Source: Actinomycetaceae bacterium (GTDB lineage Bacteria; Actinomycetota; Actinomycetes; Actinomycetales; Actinomycetaceae). From it: a stretch of 42,228 bases of DNA. The position numbers and the translations under genes were made by a program. The stretch spans positions 1 to 42,228 of the forward strand of contig JAAYWS010000112.1 in assembly GCA_012516575.1 (NCBI GenBank). Direction: 5' to 3'. Below, one piece after another: positions 35,294 through 42,228 of the stretch. The notes below the pieces were generated by a model, which worked only from the letters and a program-made list of their open reading frames with translations, made no database searches and had not been told where the DNA came from. Every line of letters starts with the position of its first letter. The first letter of the stretch is position 1.

Positions 35294-35626
35294 ATGGCGT
35301 GGGCTATTTTGCTCGGCTCTGCCGTTTTTGAAGCAGTGTGGGCGACGGCGTTGGGAATGTCCGATGGTTTTCGTGAGGTTGGCCCGACGGTTGTTTTCGT
35401 TCTTGCGATGATCGTTTCGGTAGGCGGGCTAAGTTATGCGATGAAGACGATCCCAGTTGGAACCGCATACGCGGTATGGACTGCTGTGGGAGCGGCTCTG
35501 ACGGTTGCTTATGCGATGCTCAGCGGAAATGAGACTGCAACGCCACTGAAGATCTTTTTCCTCGTGGGAATTATCGGATTTACGGTCGGGCTGAAGCTGG
35601 TTGGGTCTGAGAATGCAGAATGCTAA
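35294..35626 (+). CDS. small multidrug resistance (SMR) family protein, Gdx/SugE-like, subunit 2
   Basis: 110 residues beginning on the base after the first SMR stop. It keeps E13 (VFEAVWATALGMSDGF) and PVGTAYAVWTAVGAALT, and ends in GLKLVGSENAEC. The two proteins share the MAWAILL start and helix 3 but differ elsewhere, consistent with opposite-topology partners. It is the last gene of the long xerD-to-der operon. A weak hairpin follows. Confidence 0.9.
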   Translation: MAWAILLGSAVFEAVWATALGMSDGFREVGPTVVFVLAMIVSVGGLSYAMKTIPVGTAYAVWTAVGAALTVAYAMLSGNETATPLKIFFLVGIIGFTVGLKLVGSENAEC

Positions 35627-35628
35627 CT

Positions 35629-35666
35629 CTTCGCGCGGTAAAAACGCCGTTATTAACGTCGCGAAG
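35629..35666 (+). terminator. weak hairpin after the SMR pair
   Basis: CTTCGCG (35629-35635) pairs with CGCGAAG (35660-35666) across a 24-nt loop that can fold only poorly. It could end the operon, but there is no T tract. Confidence 0.3.
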
Positions 35667-35729
35667 CTGAGCTACCATCGAACCTACCTCCGGTGACTTA
35701 AGCACCGAAGCAGCCTTACTAAAACAACG

Positions 35730-35972
35730 CTATTGAATACCGTCTTCAGGATTTCCTTTACGTTGTTCCTTCGTATCTAAGCTTTTCCACTTAGCTCTCT
35801 GCTTTGATATTTTTTCTTTATCTTTAATTTGCAGGCCAACCCATGCAACTCCGGCTACCGGAATTAGTAGAGCGATAACAAGCAGTTCATTGTCAACAAA
35901 AAACCACCCGACGAGGAAAACCGCGACCGTACCTGCCGCATAAATCAGTTTTCCGAGAGCTTCTTTATCCAC
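35730..35972 (-). CDS. small membrane protein of unknown function
   Basis: 80 residues, not recognised. A hydrophobic stretch at about 8-26 (LIYAAGTVAVFLVGWFFV) and another at about 29-47 suggest two membrane helices, followed by a highly charged lysine-rich tail (KDKEKISKQRAKWKSLDTKE) that is probably cytoplasmic. It ends 103 bp from the convergent SMR gene. Its start lies 9 bp after the stop of the upstream hypothetical gene, so the two are likely one transcript. Confidence 0.6.
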   Translation of the reverse strand: MDKEALGKLIYAAGTVAVFLVGWFFVDNELLVIALLIPVAGVAWVGLQIKDKEKISKQRAKWKSLDTKEQRKGNPEDGIQ

Positions 35973-35981
35973 AAAATCCTC

Positions 35982-36506
35982 TTATTTATCGTTGACTACT
36001 TGGAATGTTCCGCCTTTGGCCGCGATGATTTCGTTAACTCGGTTTAGGAGTTCCAACATGTATTTGGTCTGTTCAACGACCTTACTATCGTCACCTTGCG
36101 TCCATTGTGCGAACCCGTGTTCGCCTTCGCATGCGGTACTGGATTCACCAGCTGGTTTGCAGGCAATGACGAGCGTAAACCACGTCCTGAGTTTGCTTCC
36201 GTAGCAGACTCCAAAAGCATTTTCGTCTTCTACATCGAGATAGTAAAACTCAGAGCTCACGTAAGGTTCTTCATCACTAAGCGCGAGGCCTTCCCTGATC
36301 TGTTTCAACATTTCTACATTGTTGACCGGAGCTTCGAATTTGGTTTGCGAATGAATAAGTACTTGGCCTTGTTCATAAGTGTTGGAGCGGAGTTTTCGTT
36401 CAATAAAGCCTGCACCTTTGTCAGTGAGTTTGCCAGCAAAACCGTAGATTGTCCATGCAATGCCAAGTGCGACACCTATGAACAGCAATCCGATAACAGC
36501 TTCCAT
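35982..36506 (-). CDS. membrane-anchored protein of unknown function
   Basis: 174 residues from the ATG at 36506, chosen because GAGGA stands 5-6 nt upstream and the frame then opens with a membrane helix (AVIGLLFIGVALGIAWTIYGF). A start at 36578 would add 24 residues but lacks a ribosome binding site. The soluble part has three cysteines (GVCYGSKL, VIACKPAG, TACEGEHG) and is otherwise polar and acidic; I recognise no domain. The C-terminus (NRVNEIIAAKGGTFQ) may be helical. It is probably co-transcribed with the 80-residue protein downstream. Divergent from the toxin-antitoxin pair, across an AT-rich 246-bp gap. Confidence 0.6.
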   Translation of the reverse strand: MEAVIGLLFIGVALGIAWTIYGFAGKLTDKGAGFIERKLRSNTYEQGQVLIHSQTKFEAPVNNVEMLKQIREGLALSDEEPYVSSEFYYLDVEDENAFGVCYGSKLRTWFTLVIACKPAGESSTACEGEHGFAQWTQGDDSKVVEQTKYMLELLNRVNEIIAAKGGTFQVVNDK

Positions 36507-36722
36507 GATTTCCTCAATTACGTCAAATGTCGCTAACAGACCATATCGTAGAGCATTGCTGTGAGATATGTAACGCAACGCGCTTTAAAATAGTCGAAAT
36601 GCCGTTTTTGTTCAAATGCGCGGAGCTTTACAGTGCATAGTGCGCCGCGTTAATTTTCAACAAAGGCAATGAGTACGCCTAAAAAATAGTTTTCCACAGT
36701 GCGTGAGTTTAACACCCTCGAA

Positions 36723-36739
36723 TGCTGGCATTGCTAGCA
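36723..36739 (+). promoter_or_regulatory. candidate operator of the FitAB-type module
   Basis: TGCTGGC (36723-36729), ATT, GCTAGCA (36733-36739) form an inverted repeat with one mismatch. It touches the antitoxin ribosome binding site AGGAGG (36739-36744). Ribbon-helix-helix antitoxins bind such repeats to repress their own operon; binding here is inferred. Confidence 0.5.
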
Positions 36740-36752
36740 GGAGGTGTTTTGT

Positions 36753-36986
36753 ATGGCTACTCTTACGATTCGTAACGTTAACCAGGCTACGCACGACGGG
36801 TTGCGGATGCGTGCTGCCGCAAATGGCCGCTCGGTTGAAGCGGAAGTGCGTAGCATTCTTGACGATGCTGTGGATACTCCCGAGCACAATTTCTTGATTG
36901 CGTTGCATAATGCCATGCAAGGGGAGGACCTCGATTTTAATCCTCCCATTCGTACCAGCACACCTCGAGATATTGAATTGCCATGA
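36753..36986 (+). CDS. FitA/VapB-type ribbon-helix-helix antitoxin
   Basis: 77 residues from the ATG at 36753, preceded by AGGAGG; an ATG-less extension to 36744 is not needed. MATLTIRNVNQATHDGLRMR is the Arc-type beta strand, followed by RAAANGRSVEAEVRSILDDAV as the two helices, a pattern typical of FitA antitoxins. The C-terminal part (EDLDFNPPIRTSTPRDIELP) would thread through the toxin active site. Overlaps the toxin start by 4 bp (ATGA). Confidence 0.85.
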   Translation: MATLTIRNVNQATHDGLRMRAAANGRSVEAEVRSILDDAVDTPEHNFLIALHNAMQGEDLDFNPPIRTSTPRDIELP

Positions 36987-37411
36987 TTATCGTTGACACA
37001 AACGTCATTAACGAATTTATGAAACCCAACCTTGACCCGCGCGTTCTTGCGTGGGCCGCAAAGGCTTCGCACAATGAATTGTTTATGACAGCCATTTCTG
37101 TTCAAGAAATCGAATATGGCATCAGATTACTTCCCGATGGTGCTCGTAAACAAAGGCTCGAAACAGCATGGTCTCGAATCCGCCTCTCGTATGATAAAAA
37201 CGTGATTTCCTATGACCACTCTGCTGCCGAAAGAACTGCAGATATCCTTGCTACAATGCGTGGGTTAGGCCTGCCAATGTCCCTTGAAGATGCCCAAATT
37301 GCTGGCATATGTCTTTCGAAAAACGCTACCTTAGCAACACGGAATACTAAAGATTTCTCAGCAATTGATAGTTTTTCCTGCATCGACCCGTGGAATATAG
37401 ACGTTATTTAA
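36983..37411 (+). CDS. PIN-domain toxin, FitB/VapC type
   Basis: 142 residues. The PIN acidic residues are readable: D5 in IIVDTNVINEFM, E42/E44 in SVQEIEYGI, D103 in PMSLEDAQIAG and D124 in RNTKDFSAI. The family are Mg2+/Mn2+-dependent ribonucleases that often cut tRNA, held inactive by the antitoxin. The ISVQEIEYGIRLLPDG and LATRNTKDF segments favour the FitB branch. Target RNA unknown. The catalytic set is complete, so the toxin appears functional. Confidence 0.88.
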   Translation: MIIVDTNVINEFMKPNLDPRVLAWAAKASHNELFMTAISVQEIEYGIRLLPDGARKQRLETAWSRIRLSYDKNVISYDHSAAERTADILATMRGLGLPMSLEDAQIAGICLSKNATLATRNTKDFSAIDSFSCIDPWNIDVI

Positions 37412-37450
37412 CGCCTGTGCTCCGCCGGGTCAGCACAGTCTTCGCATAAC

Positions 37451-37487
37451 AAAAAACCTAGCGCACCCATCTTGGGATACGCTAGGT
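37451..37487 (-). terminator. Rho-independent terminator of tRNA-Pro
   Basis: Read on the minus strand, ACCTAGCG and CGCTAGGT pair (37456-37463 with 37480-37487), with CCC/GGG pairing further inside, followed by a run of six T (37456-37451). It lies just downstream of the tRNA. On the plus strand it may also end the toxin transcript, though there it lacks a T run. Confidence 0.8.
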
Positions 37488-37497
37488 AGTTTGTACG

Positions 37498-37571
<74 letters not shown>

Positions 37572-37686
37572 TATTTTTACAACCACTCAAGGGTATCGGA
37601 AAAGCGCGAAGCAACAAAATTACCACCGCGTACCGCCCACGAGATCACGAATATTACCCAAATTCGCATCCTGTAGCCAAGCGTCC

Positions 37687-37692
37687 GATAAT
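37687..37692 (+). promoter_or_regulatory. -10 element of pepN (leaderless)
   Basis: GATAAT (five of six to TATAAT) is followed by 6 nt (AGACCA) and the GTG at 37699. There is no Shine-Dalgarno, in line with the other leaderless genes of the window. Confidence 0.5.
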
Positions 37693-37698
37693 AGACCA

Positions 37699-40248
37699 GT
37701 GACTAAAAATTTACGCCGTTTAGAAGCCCAAGCTCGCTCGAATGCTCTCGAGCTATCTAATCACGTCATTGTGCTCGATATTCGGGAAGCCTCATCAGAC
37801 ACCGACGAGTTCGCGGTTACCTCACAGATCAATCTCACGGTACGCGAAGAAATCACAACACATATTGATTTCATTGGCCGGCAGGCTTCCTTACTGATTG
37901 ATGGGATACCAGTACCTGCCAAGTTTGATGGTGCCCGGCTTTACCTGCCCACGTTACAGCCCGGACAATACGAGCTCCAGGTCAACGGCGTCGGCGTATA
38001 TTCGACAACGGGGGAGGGCCTGCACCGTTTCCGCGACCCGGTCGACAACGAAACCTACCTGTACACCCAGTTTGAGCCGGCAGATGCCCGCCGAGTCTTC
38101 CCCAACTTCGAACAGCCTGATTTAAAAGCACGTTTTGCCATCACGATTATTGCTCCAGACCGGTGGACGATCCTGTCTAACTCAATTGAAACCGAACGCT
38201 TCCAGCTCGGGGAGAGCTCGCTGGGTGAGCCAATTGCGCGCGTTGATTTCGCGTCCACTCCGCCGCTGTCAACATATTTGACTGCTTTTATTGCCGGCCC
38301 GTACACCGGCTTCCATGACCAGATTGAACTTGACGATCAAACCATTGATCTCGGTTTCTATTGCCGTGCCTCCATGGCCAAGAGCCTAGATGTTAACGAT
38401 ATTTCTACAGTCACGAAACAGGGTCTATCCGTATTCCCCAAGGCTTTCGGTGTGCCCTACATGTGGGGCAAATACGATTCTGTGTTCGTCCCTGAATACA
38501 ATCTCGGCGCAATGGAAAACCCGGGTTGCGTGACCTTCTCTGAAAGAGCGTACATCCACCGCGGGCTTTCTACTCGAGCCGAGCGCGCCAGCCGAGCCAA
38601 TACAATCCTGCACGAGATGAGCCATATGTGGTTCGGTGACTACGTCACGCCTGTGTGGTGGGATGACCTGTGGCTCAAAGAATCTTTCGCAGAGTTTATG
38701 GGCGCGTGGGCGAGTGCTAAAGCCACACAATACACCGAAGCATGGGTGAATTTTGCCGGTTCGCGTTTAGCATGGGCGCTACGTACTGACCAGCTACCCA
38801 CTTCTCATCCGATCGTTGCCGAGGTACCGGATTTAGAAGCCGCTGATCAAGTTTTTGACGGTATTACATATGCAAAAGGCGCGGCCGTGCTACGTCAATT
38901 GGTGGCATTCGTAGGTGAAGAGTCATTCTTTACCGGAGTACGTACGTTTATGCGCACTAACCCGTACGGTAACGCCGCTATGACCGATCTTCTGGCCGCG
39001 CTTGAAGAATCGTCCGGGCGCGACTTAAATACTTGGTCGCAGCAGTGGTTACATACCTCAGGTGTCTCCACCATCGAAGTTGAACGGACAGTCCACGGTG
39101 TGCGCTTGACTCAAACCGGATATGACCAGATGACGGGAGAACCGATTTTGCGGCCGCACCGCCTGCGCGTGACCGGTTTTATCCTTAATAACGACGACGT
39201 TTTGACTCCGGTTGCATCCACGCTCGTGGACGTGACGGATACTGTCGACATTGTTTGGGACAACATCGGCGGGGCAGAGGTCGATCTCGTTTTGCCTAAT
39301 GATGAAGCCCTGTCCTATATCAAGATCGGTTTTGATGCCCGTTCACTAGACAACGCTTTACGTTACGACGTTGCCGATCCACTATCACGATCGGTCGTTT
39401 CTGGAGCTCTTTGGCAGCTGGTGCGTGATGGTGAACTTGCCGTCGCCGAGTACGTGAGCTTTGTTGCCCGCCAGCCTTATCTTGACGATTCTAATCTGCT
39501 CACTCAACGGACAAATACTGCCATTGACGCAATTATCGCTTTCATGCCAGCATCTACGCGCACCCCACTCGCGGACGCATTTTTCACTCAAGCACTGCGT
39601 GCCCACAGCGGGGCTACGCCCAGCTCGGACCACTATACGATCTGGACTCGAACACTGGTTTCGCTCGGACGTCTGCTTCCCAACCGCGTCGACGATCTCA
39701 CCGCCATTCTTCGGACCACCACAGACAAGAAGTTGCGCTGGTCTTTGCTTGTCACCCTAGCTGCCCACTGCGCTGCTGATACTGCCATGCTTGATAGTGA
39801 ACTCGCTCGCACTCGGTCTGCGTTTGATGTTATCGCGCATTTAACAGCAACCTCATCTATGGCTGATACCCGTCGGCAAACACTGGCACGCCTTGAAACT
39901 GAGCGCCTGACTAACGACCAGGTCAGTGCGCTTATTAAAGGCTTTGCGCACCCTGCTCATATCGGTGAAGCCCTGCGTGTTCTCGATAATTATTTCGACC
40001 GGATAGGCCAATGGTGGATGGATTTCTCGCAAGAAATTGCTGAGCGTATGGTCTATGGACTCTACCCGTTTACGGATCTTGAGCCCGGTACGGCTCCGGA
40101 AGAAAACACCGAAGTACGTTCTGCCACAAACTGGCTCGCTCATGCCACTGATGCGCCACCAGCCCTCCGTAAAATCATCCTTGATCAACGCGATCATCAC
40201 CTCCGAATGTTGCGTAACCAAATCGCGAATGCTCAACGCATCGAGTGA
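37699..40248 (+). CDS. pepN: aminopeptidase N (M1 family zinc metallopeptidase)
   Basis: 849 residues from the GTG at 37699. The frame is open back to 37513, but that would run through the tRNA-Pro gene, so the later start is chosen; it is also placed 6 nt after a -10 box. The exopeptidase motif GAMENPG, the zinc motif H305-E-M-S-H309 and E328 in LWLKESFAEF are intact. The family's C-terminal ERAP1-like helical domain follows. It removes N-terminal residues from peptides in the cytoplasm. HEMSH in place of HELAH is usual in actinobacterial members. Monocistronic by appearance. Confidence 0.95.
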   Translation: MTKNLRRLEAQARSNALELSNHVIVLDIREASSDTDEFAVTSQINLTVREEITTHIDFIGRQASLLIDGIPVPAKFDGARLYLPTLQPGQYELQVNGVGVYSTTGEGLHRFRDPVDNETYLYTQFEPADARRVFPNFEQPDLKARFAITIIAPDRWTILSNSIETERFQLGESSLGEPIARVDFASTPPLSTYLTAFIAGPYTGFHDQIELDDQTIDLGFYCRASMAKSLDVNDISTVTKQGLSVFPKAFGVPYMWGKYDSVFVPEYNLGAMENPGCVTFSERAYIHRGLSTRAERASRANTILHEMSHMWFGDYVTPVWWDDLWLKESFAEFMGAWASAKATQYTEAWVNFAGSRLAWALRTDQLPTSHPIVAEVPDLEAADQVFDGITYAKGAAVLRQLVAFVGEESFFTGVRTFMRTNPYGNAAMTDLLAALEESSGRDLNTWSQQWLHTSGVSTIEVERTVHGVRLTQTGYDQMTGEPILRPHRLRVTGFILNNDDVLTPVASTLVDVTDTVDIVWDNIGGAEVDLVLPNDEALSYIKIGFDARSLDNALRYDVADPLSRSVVSGALWQLVRDGELAVAEYVSFVARQPYLDDSNLLTQRTNTAIDAIIAFMPASTRTPLADAFFTQALRAHSGATPSSDHYTIWTRTLVSLGRLLPNRVDDLTAILRTTTDKKLRWSLLVTLAAHCAADTAMLDSELARTRSAFDVIAHLTATSSMADTRRQTLARLETERLTNDQVSALIKGFAHPAHIGEALRVLDNYFDRIGQWWMDFSQEIAERMVYGLYPFTDLEPGTAPEENTEVRSATNWLAHATDAPPALRKIILDQRDHHLRMLRNQIANAQRIE

Positions 40249-40312
40249 TTATTAGATCGACTGAGACGGACAAATTAGGCTAGAGTTAATACATAGTTTT
40301 TAAGGAGGAAGC

Positions 40313-40747
40313 ATGTCTAGTTTTGAGAATCGTGACCCGAGCGCCACTTCTCGTTTTGATGCTATTTCTCCGCGTGGAGAGTCCGGCGTTGTTGGTCGTG
40401 GGTTGGATGCAGAAGATTTGGCAACAATTAATGCCCTGCCGGCGTCCTCGGCACTCCTTATCGCGCTGAAGGGCGCGAATCTCGGTGCTCGTTTCTTGCT
40501 GAACGCCGACGCCGTGACGGTTGGCAGGCACCCGAAATCTGATATTTTCCTTGATGACGGTACTGTTTCTCGCAAGCACGCCACTTTCTTGCGTTCGGGT
40601 TCGACCTTTTATGTGCGTGATGAACGATCACTAAACGGCACTTACGTCAATATGGAACTTGTTGAAGAAGCCCAGCTAAAGAACGGTGACGAGGTCAGGA
40701 TCGGCAAGTATCAACTCACGTTCTATGCATCACCGAGGTCCGTCTAA
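40313..40747 (+). CDS. garA: FHA-domain signalling protein, GarA/OdhI type
   Basis: 144 residues; TAAGGAGGAAGC precedes the ATG. The FHA domain (about 50-140) shows VGRHPKSDIFLDDGTVSRKHA and SLNGTYVNMELVEEA, very close to GarA/OdhI. Those proteins bind and inhibit 2-oxoglutarate dehydrogenase until a serine/threonine kinase phosphorylates an N-terminal ETTSVFR motif. Here the matching region reads PSATSRFDAI, so only one threonine (T12) remains in that position. The gene is followed directly by ftsR, as in Corynebacterium and Mycobacterium. The last base of its stop is the first base of the ftsR ATG. Confidence 0.9.
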   Translation: MSSFENRDPSATSRFDAISPRGESGVVGRGLDAEDLATINALPASSALLIALKGANLGARFLLNADAVTVGRHPKSDIFLDDGTVSRKHATFLRSGSTFYVRDERSLNGTYVNMELVEEAQLKNGDEVRIGKYQLTFYASPRSV

Positions 40748-41496
40748 TGCCCCAACTTGCGCATGAAGCTTGGTCGCACTATCAACCGGGCTCGTGGCCG
40801 CAGGATGTTTCGCATGAGGCGACACTAAAAATCGGGGAAGTTATTGCATTACTAAATGCAGAATTTCCTTTCCTTGCGGCTTCGAAGATCCGGTATTTTG
40901 AGACCCAAGATCTGATTACTCCGCAACGGACTGCATCAAACCAGCGACTTTTTTCGCTCGCAGACGTGGAGCGACTACGTTTTATTCTGATTGAACAACG
41001 TGACCGATACGTAAGTTTGCCCCAAATTAAGGAAATGTTACGTCAGCTTGATTCCGGGGAAGTTGAGGGTAGCCACCCGGGTCGGATGCGTGCTTTACCC
41101 GACGATGAAGCGGTCAAACCGCGTCCAGGTACTCGTTTACACAATGACGAACTGGCAGCGTTGGTCGGGGCTTCACTGGCTGATATTCAGCGTTATGTGG
41201 AGGCTGGCATATTAATTCCGGATTCTCGTGGACGGCTGACCGCACAAGCAGTTGATATTGTGAAGTACGCACAAATGCTCGAAAAAGCCGGCATGAGCTT
41301 GCGTTTGATTAAGACGATCCGTAATTCAGCGCATTCACATGCCGTGCATGTGGTTGGCATGTTAGCGGCAGAACGGGCAAAGAACACGCCCGTGGCAAAA
41401 GAGCGGGTTATTGCGGAAACTAGCGAATTTGCCACAATGCTTTCGCATTTATATCGCGCCTTACTAGCGGAGAATATCGACGTAGAATTACGATAA
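40747..41496 (+). CDS. ftsR: MerR-family regulator, FtsR type
   Basis: 249 residues. The N-terminal MerR helix-turn-helix reads LKIGEVIALLNAEFPFLAASKIRYFETQDLITPQRT, with ADVERLRFILIEQRDRYVSLPQIKEML as the following helices. The C-terminal half (NDELAALVGASLADIQRYVEAGIL) looks like a second degenerate helix-turn-helix and ends in a helical dimer region. FtsR (Rv1828 homologue) controls cell division genes including ftsZ in Corynebacterium. Its start overlaps garA by one base, so FHA signalling and this regulator are co-expressed. Confidence 0.88.
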   Translation: MPQLAHEAWSHYQPGSWPQDVSHEATLKIGEVIALLNAEFPFLAASKIRYFETQDLITPQRTASNQRLFSLADVERLRFILIEQRDRYVSLPQIKEMLRQLDSGEVEGSHPGRMRALPDDEAVKPRPGTRLHNDELAALVGASLADIQRYVEAGILIPDSRGRLTAQAVDIVKYAQMLEKAGMSLRLIKTIRNSAHSHAVHVVGMLAAERAKNTPVAKERVIAETSEFATMLSHLYRALLAENIDVELR

Positions 41497-41570
41497 CGGC
41501 TCCAAAATACGCGGAGCATGATAAAACTTAAAGTACAACTTGAGACACGGTGGAGCGACACGCCAAGAAC

Positions 41571-41620
41571 ATCTTAAGGATATGATTGGCTTTCGCGGTT
41601 TTAAGGCATACTCTTAAGAG
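41571..41620 (+). promoter_or_regulatory. promoter region of the second MerR gene with CTTAAG repeats
   Basis: ATCTTAAGGA (41571-41580), TTTTAAGGC (41600-41607 region) and the 10-bp palindrome CTCTTAAGAG (41611-41620) cluster before the gene. CATACT (41607-41612) could be the -10 and TTGGCT (41586-41591) the -35, with a short 15-bp spacer. The palindrome overlaps the proposed start-site region, as expected for self-regulation. Confidence 0.4.
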
Positions 41621-41646
41621 GACGGATTTTCCACAAGGAGGCAGAA

Positions 41647-42204
41647 GTGAGTGACGCACCCGCGGTCCACCCGCAGCGAACACAGCCGATGCTATTTGGC
41701 GACCCGCTTCCGGACCTCGATACCGAAACTGGCTATCGTGGGCCGGCCGTTTGTCGTGCGATTGGGATCACTTACCGTCAGCTAGATCACTGGGACCGCA
41801 CCGGCGTCGTCGAGCCTACGATTCGAGCAGCTTCCGGATCTGGATCCCAGCGGTTGTACTCCTTCCGCGATGTTCTTGTTTTGAAAATCGTTAAACGTCT
41901 GCTCGATACTGGTGTGTCTTTGCAACAAATTCGCGTCGCGATCAATCAGCTTAGCGAATATGGGGTAGAGGATCTGGCTTCAGTTACGCTTATGTCTGAC
42001 GGAGCATCCGTTTACCTGTGCACCTCAAATGACGAGGTAATCGACCTCATTAACGGTGGTCAGGGTGTTTTCGGCATCGCGCTCGGCAAGGTCTGGCGAG
42101 AAGTCGAAGGATCACTATCGGATCTACCAACTGTACGCGCGGAAGATGAAATCGTTGATGAACTCGCAGAGCGGCGCCGAGCCAAACGAGCTGCCGGGTT
42201 ATAA
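41647..42204 (+). CDS. MerR-family transcriptional regulator (Rv1830-like)
   Basis: 185 residues, GTG start with AAGGAGG at 41635-41641. The single MerR-type helix-turn-helix is at about 33-105: GPAVCRAIGITYRQLDHWDRTGVV, then SQRLYSFRDVLVLKIVKRLLDTGVSLQQIRVAI. The C-terminal domain (VTLMSDGASVYLCTSNDEVIDLINGGQGVFGIALG) resembles that of the second MerR gene of the mycobacterial garA cluster (Rv1830). That cluster has a DUF151 bifunctional nuclease gene between the two MerR genes; it is absent here. Ligand and targets are unknown. Confidence 0.87.
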   Translation: MSDAPAVHPQRTQPMLFGDPLPDLDTETGYRGPAVCRAIGITYRQLDHWDRTGVVEPTIRAASGSGSQRLYSFRDVLVLKIVKRLLDTGVSLQQIRVAINQLSEYGVEDLASVTLMSDGASVYLCTSNDEVIDLINGGQGVFGIALGKVWREVEGSLSDLPTVRAEDEIVDELAERRRAKRAAGL

Positions 42205-42228
42205 CAAGTTTTTAACAATTTGGACACA

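Noticed and set aside
36680..36700. DnaA-like TTTTCCACA near 36690 (also near 41627)
   Set aside because: Single copies with a mismatch to TTATCCACA, with no clustering; not an origin.

Overview
The window reads as one stretch of a low-to-mid GC (about 50 percent) actinobacterial chromosome, most likely from the Actinomycetaceae (Arcanobacterium/Trueperella/Actinomyces type). This rests on an ANTAR regulator of PdtaR type, WhiA next to RapZ and YvcK, the gap-pgk-tpiA-secG block, the xerD-parA-scpA-scpB-rluB-tyrA-cmk-der order, and a GarA/FtsR/MerR trio. The genus is an inference from gene content and base composition only.

Layout. 1-5156: end of pyruvate kinase, tRNA-Leu(CAA), PdtaR, a hotdog thioesterase on the other strand, DNA polymerase I and a methyltransferase. 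5296-8440: ribosomal protein S1 with a strong terminator, then a secreted cell-wall-binding repeat protein with its own promoter region and terminator. 8488-18765: coaE, the nucleotide excision repair genes uvrB, uvrA and uvrC, and between them a TerC-family protein under a yybP-ykoY (Mn2+) riboswitch and an SBF-like transporter. 18802-21763: rapZ, yvcK and whiA. 21981-27653: gap, pgk, tpiA and secG, then transketolase on the opposite strand behind a perfect bidirectional terminator. 27754-35626: a tightly overlapped operon running xerD-parA-scpA-scpB-rluB-tyrA/cmk fusion-der-SMR-SMR. 35730-37411: a short accessory islet with two unrecognised membrane-anchored proteins and a FitAB/VapBC-type toxin-antitoxin pair, ending at tRNA-Pro(GGG). 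37699-42204: aminopeptidase N, then garA, ftsR and a second MerR regulator.

How the parts work together. Most genes are housekeeping. DNA repair (polA, uvrABC), central carbon metabolism (pyk, gap, pgk, tpiA, tkt), chromosome segregation (xerD, parA, scpAB) and nutrient/envelope signalling (rapZ, yvcK, garA) are grouped in conserved blocks. Several stand-alone genes (thioesterase, polA, uvrB, uvrA, pepN, perhaps rapZ) carry a -10-like hexamer exactly 6 nt before the start codon, which suggests leaderless mRNAs.

The most notable items are the TyrA-ACT-Cmk fusion with an internal ribosome binding site and GTG before the kinase, the Mn riboswitch whose P1 strand can alternatively pair with the terC ribosome binding site, the alternating 70/62-residue repeat architecture of the surface protein, and the small islet next to tRNA-Pro. 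I did not find a clearly new multi-gene system. No CRISPR array, rRNA or intact insertion sequence is visible. No gene-free stretch exceeds 300 bases; the longest (6766-7043, 37412-37698 and 11383-11620) are described in the entries.
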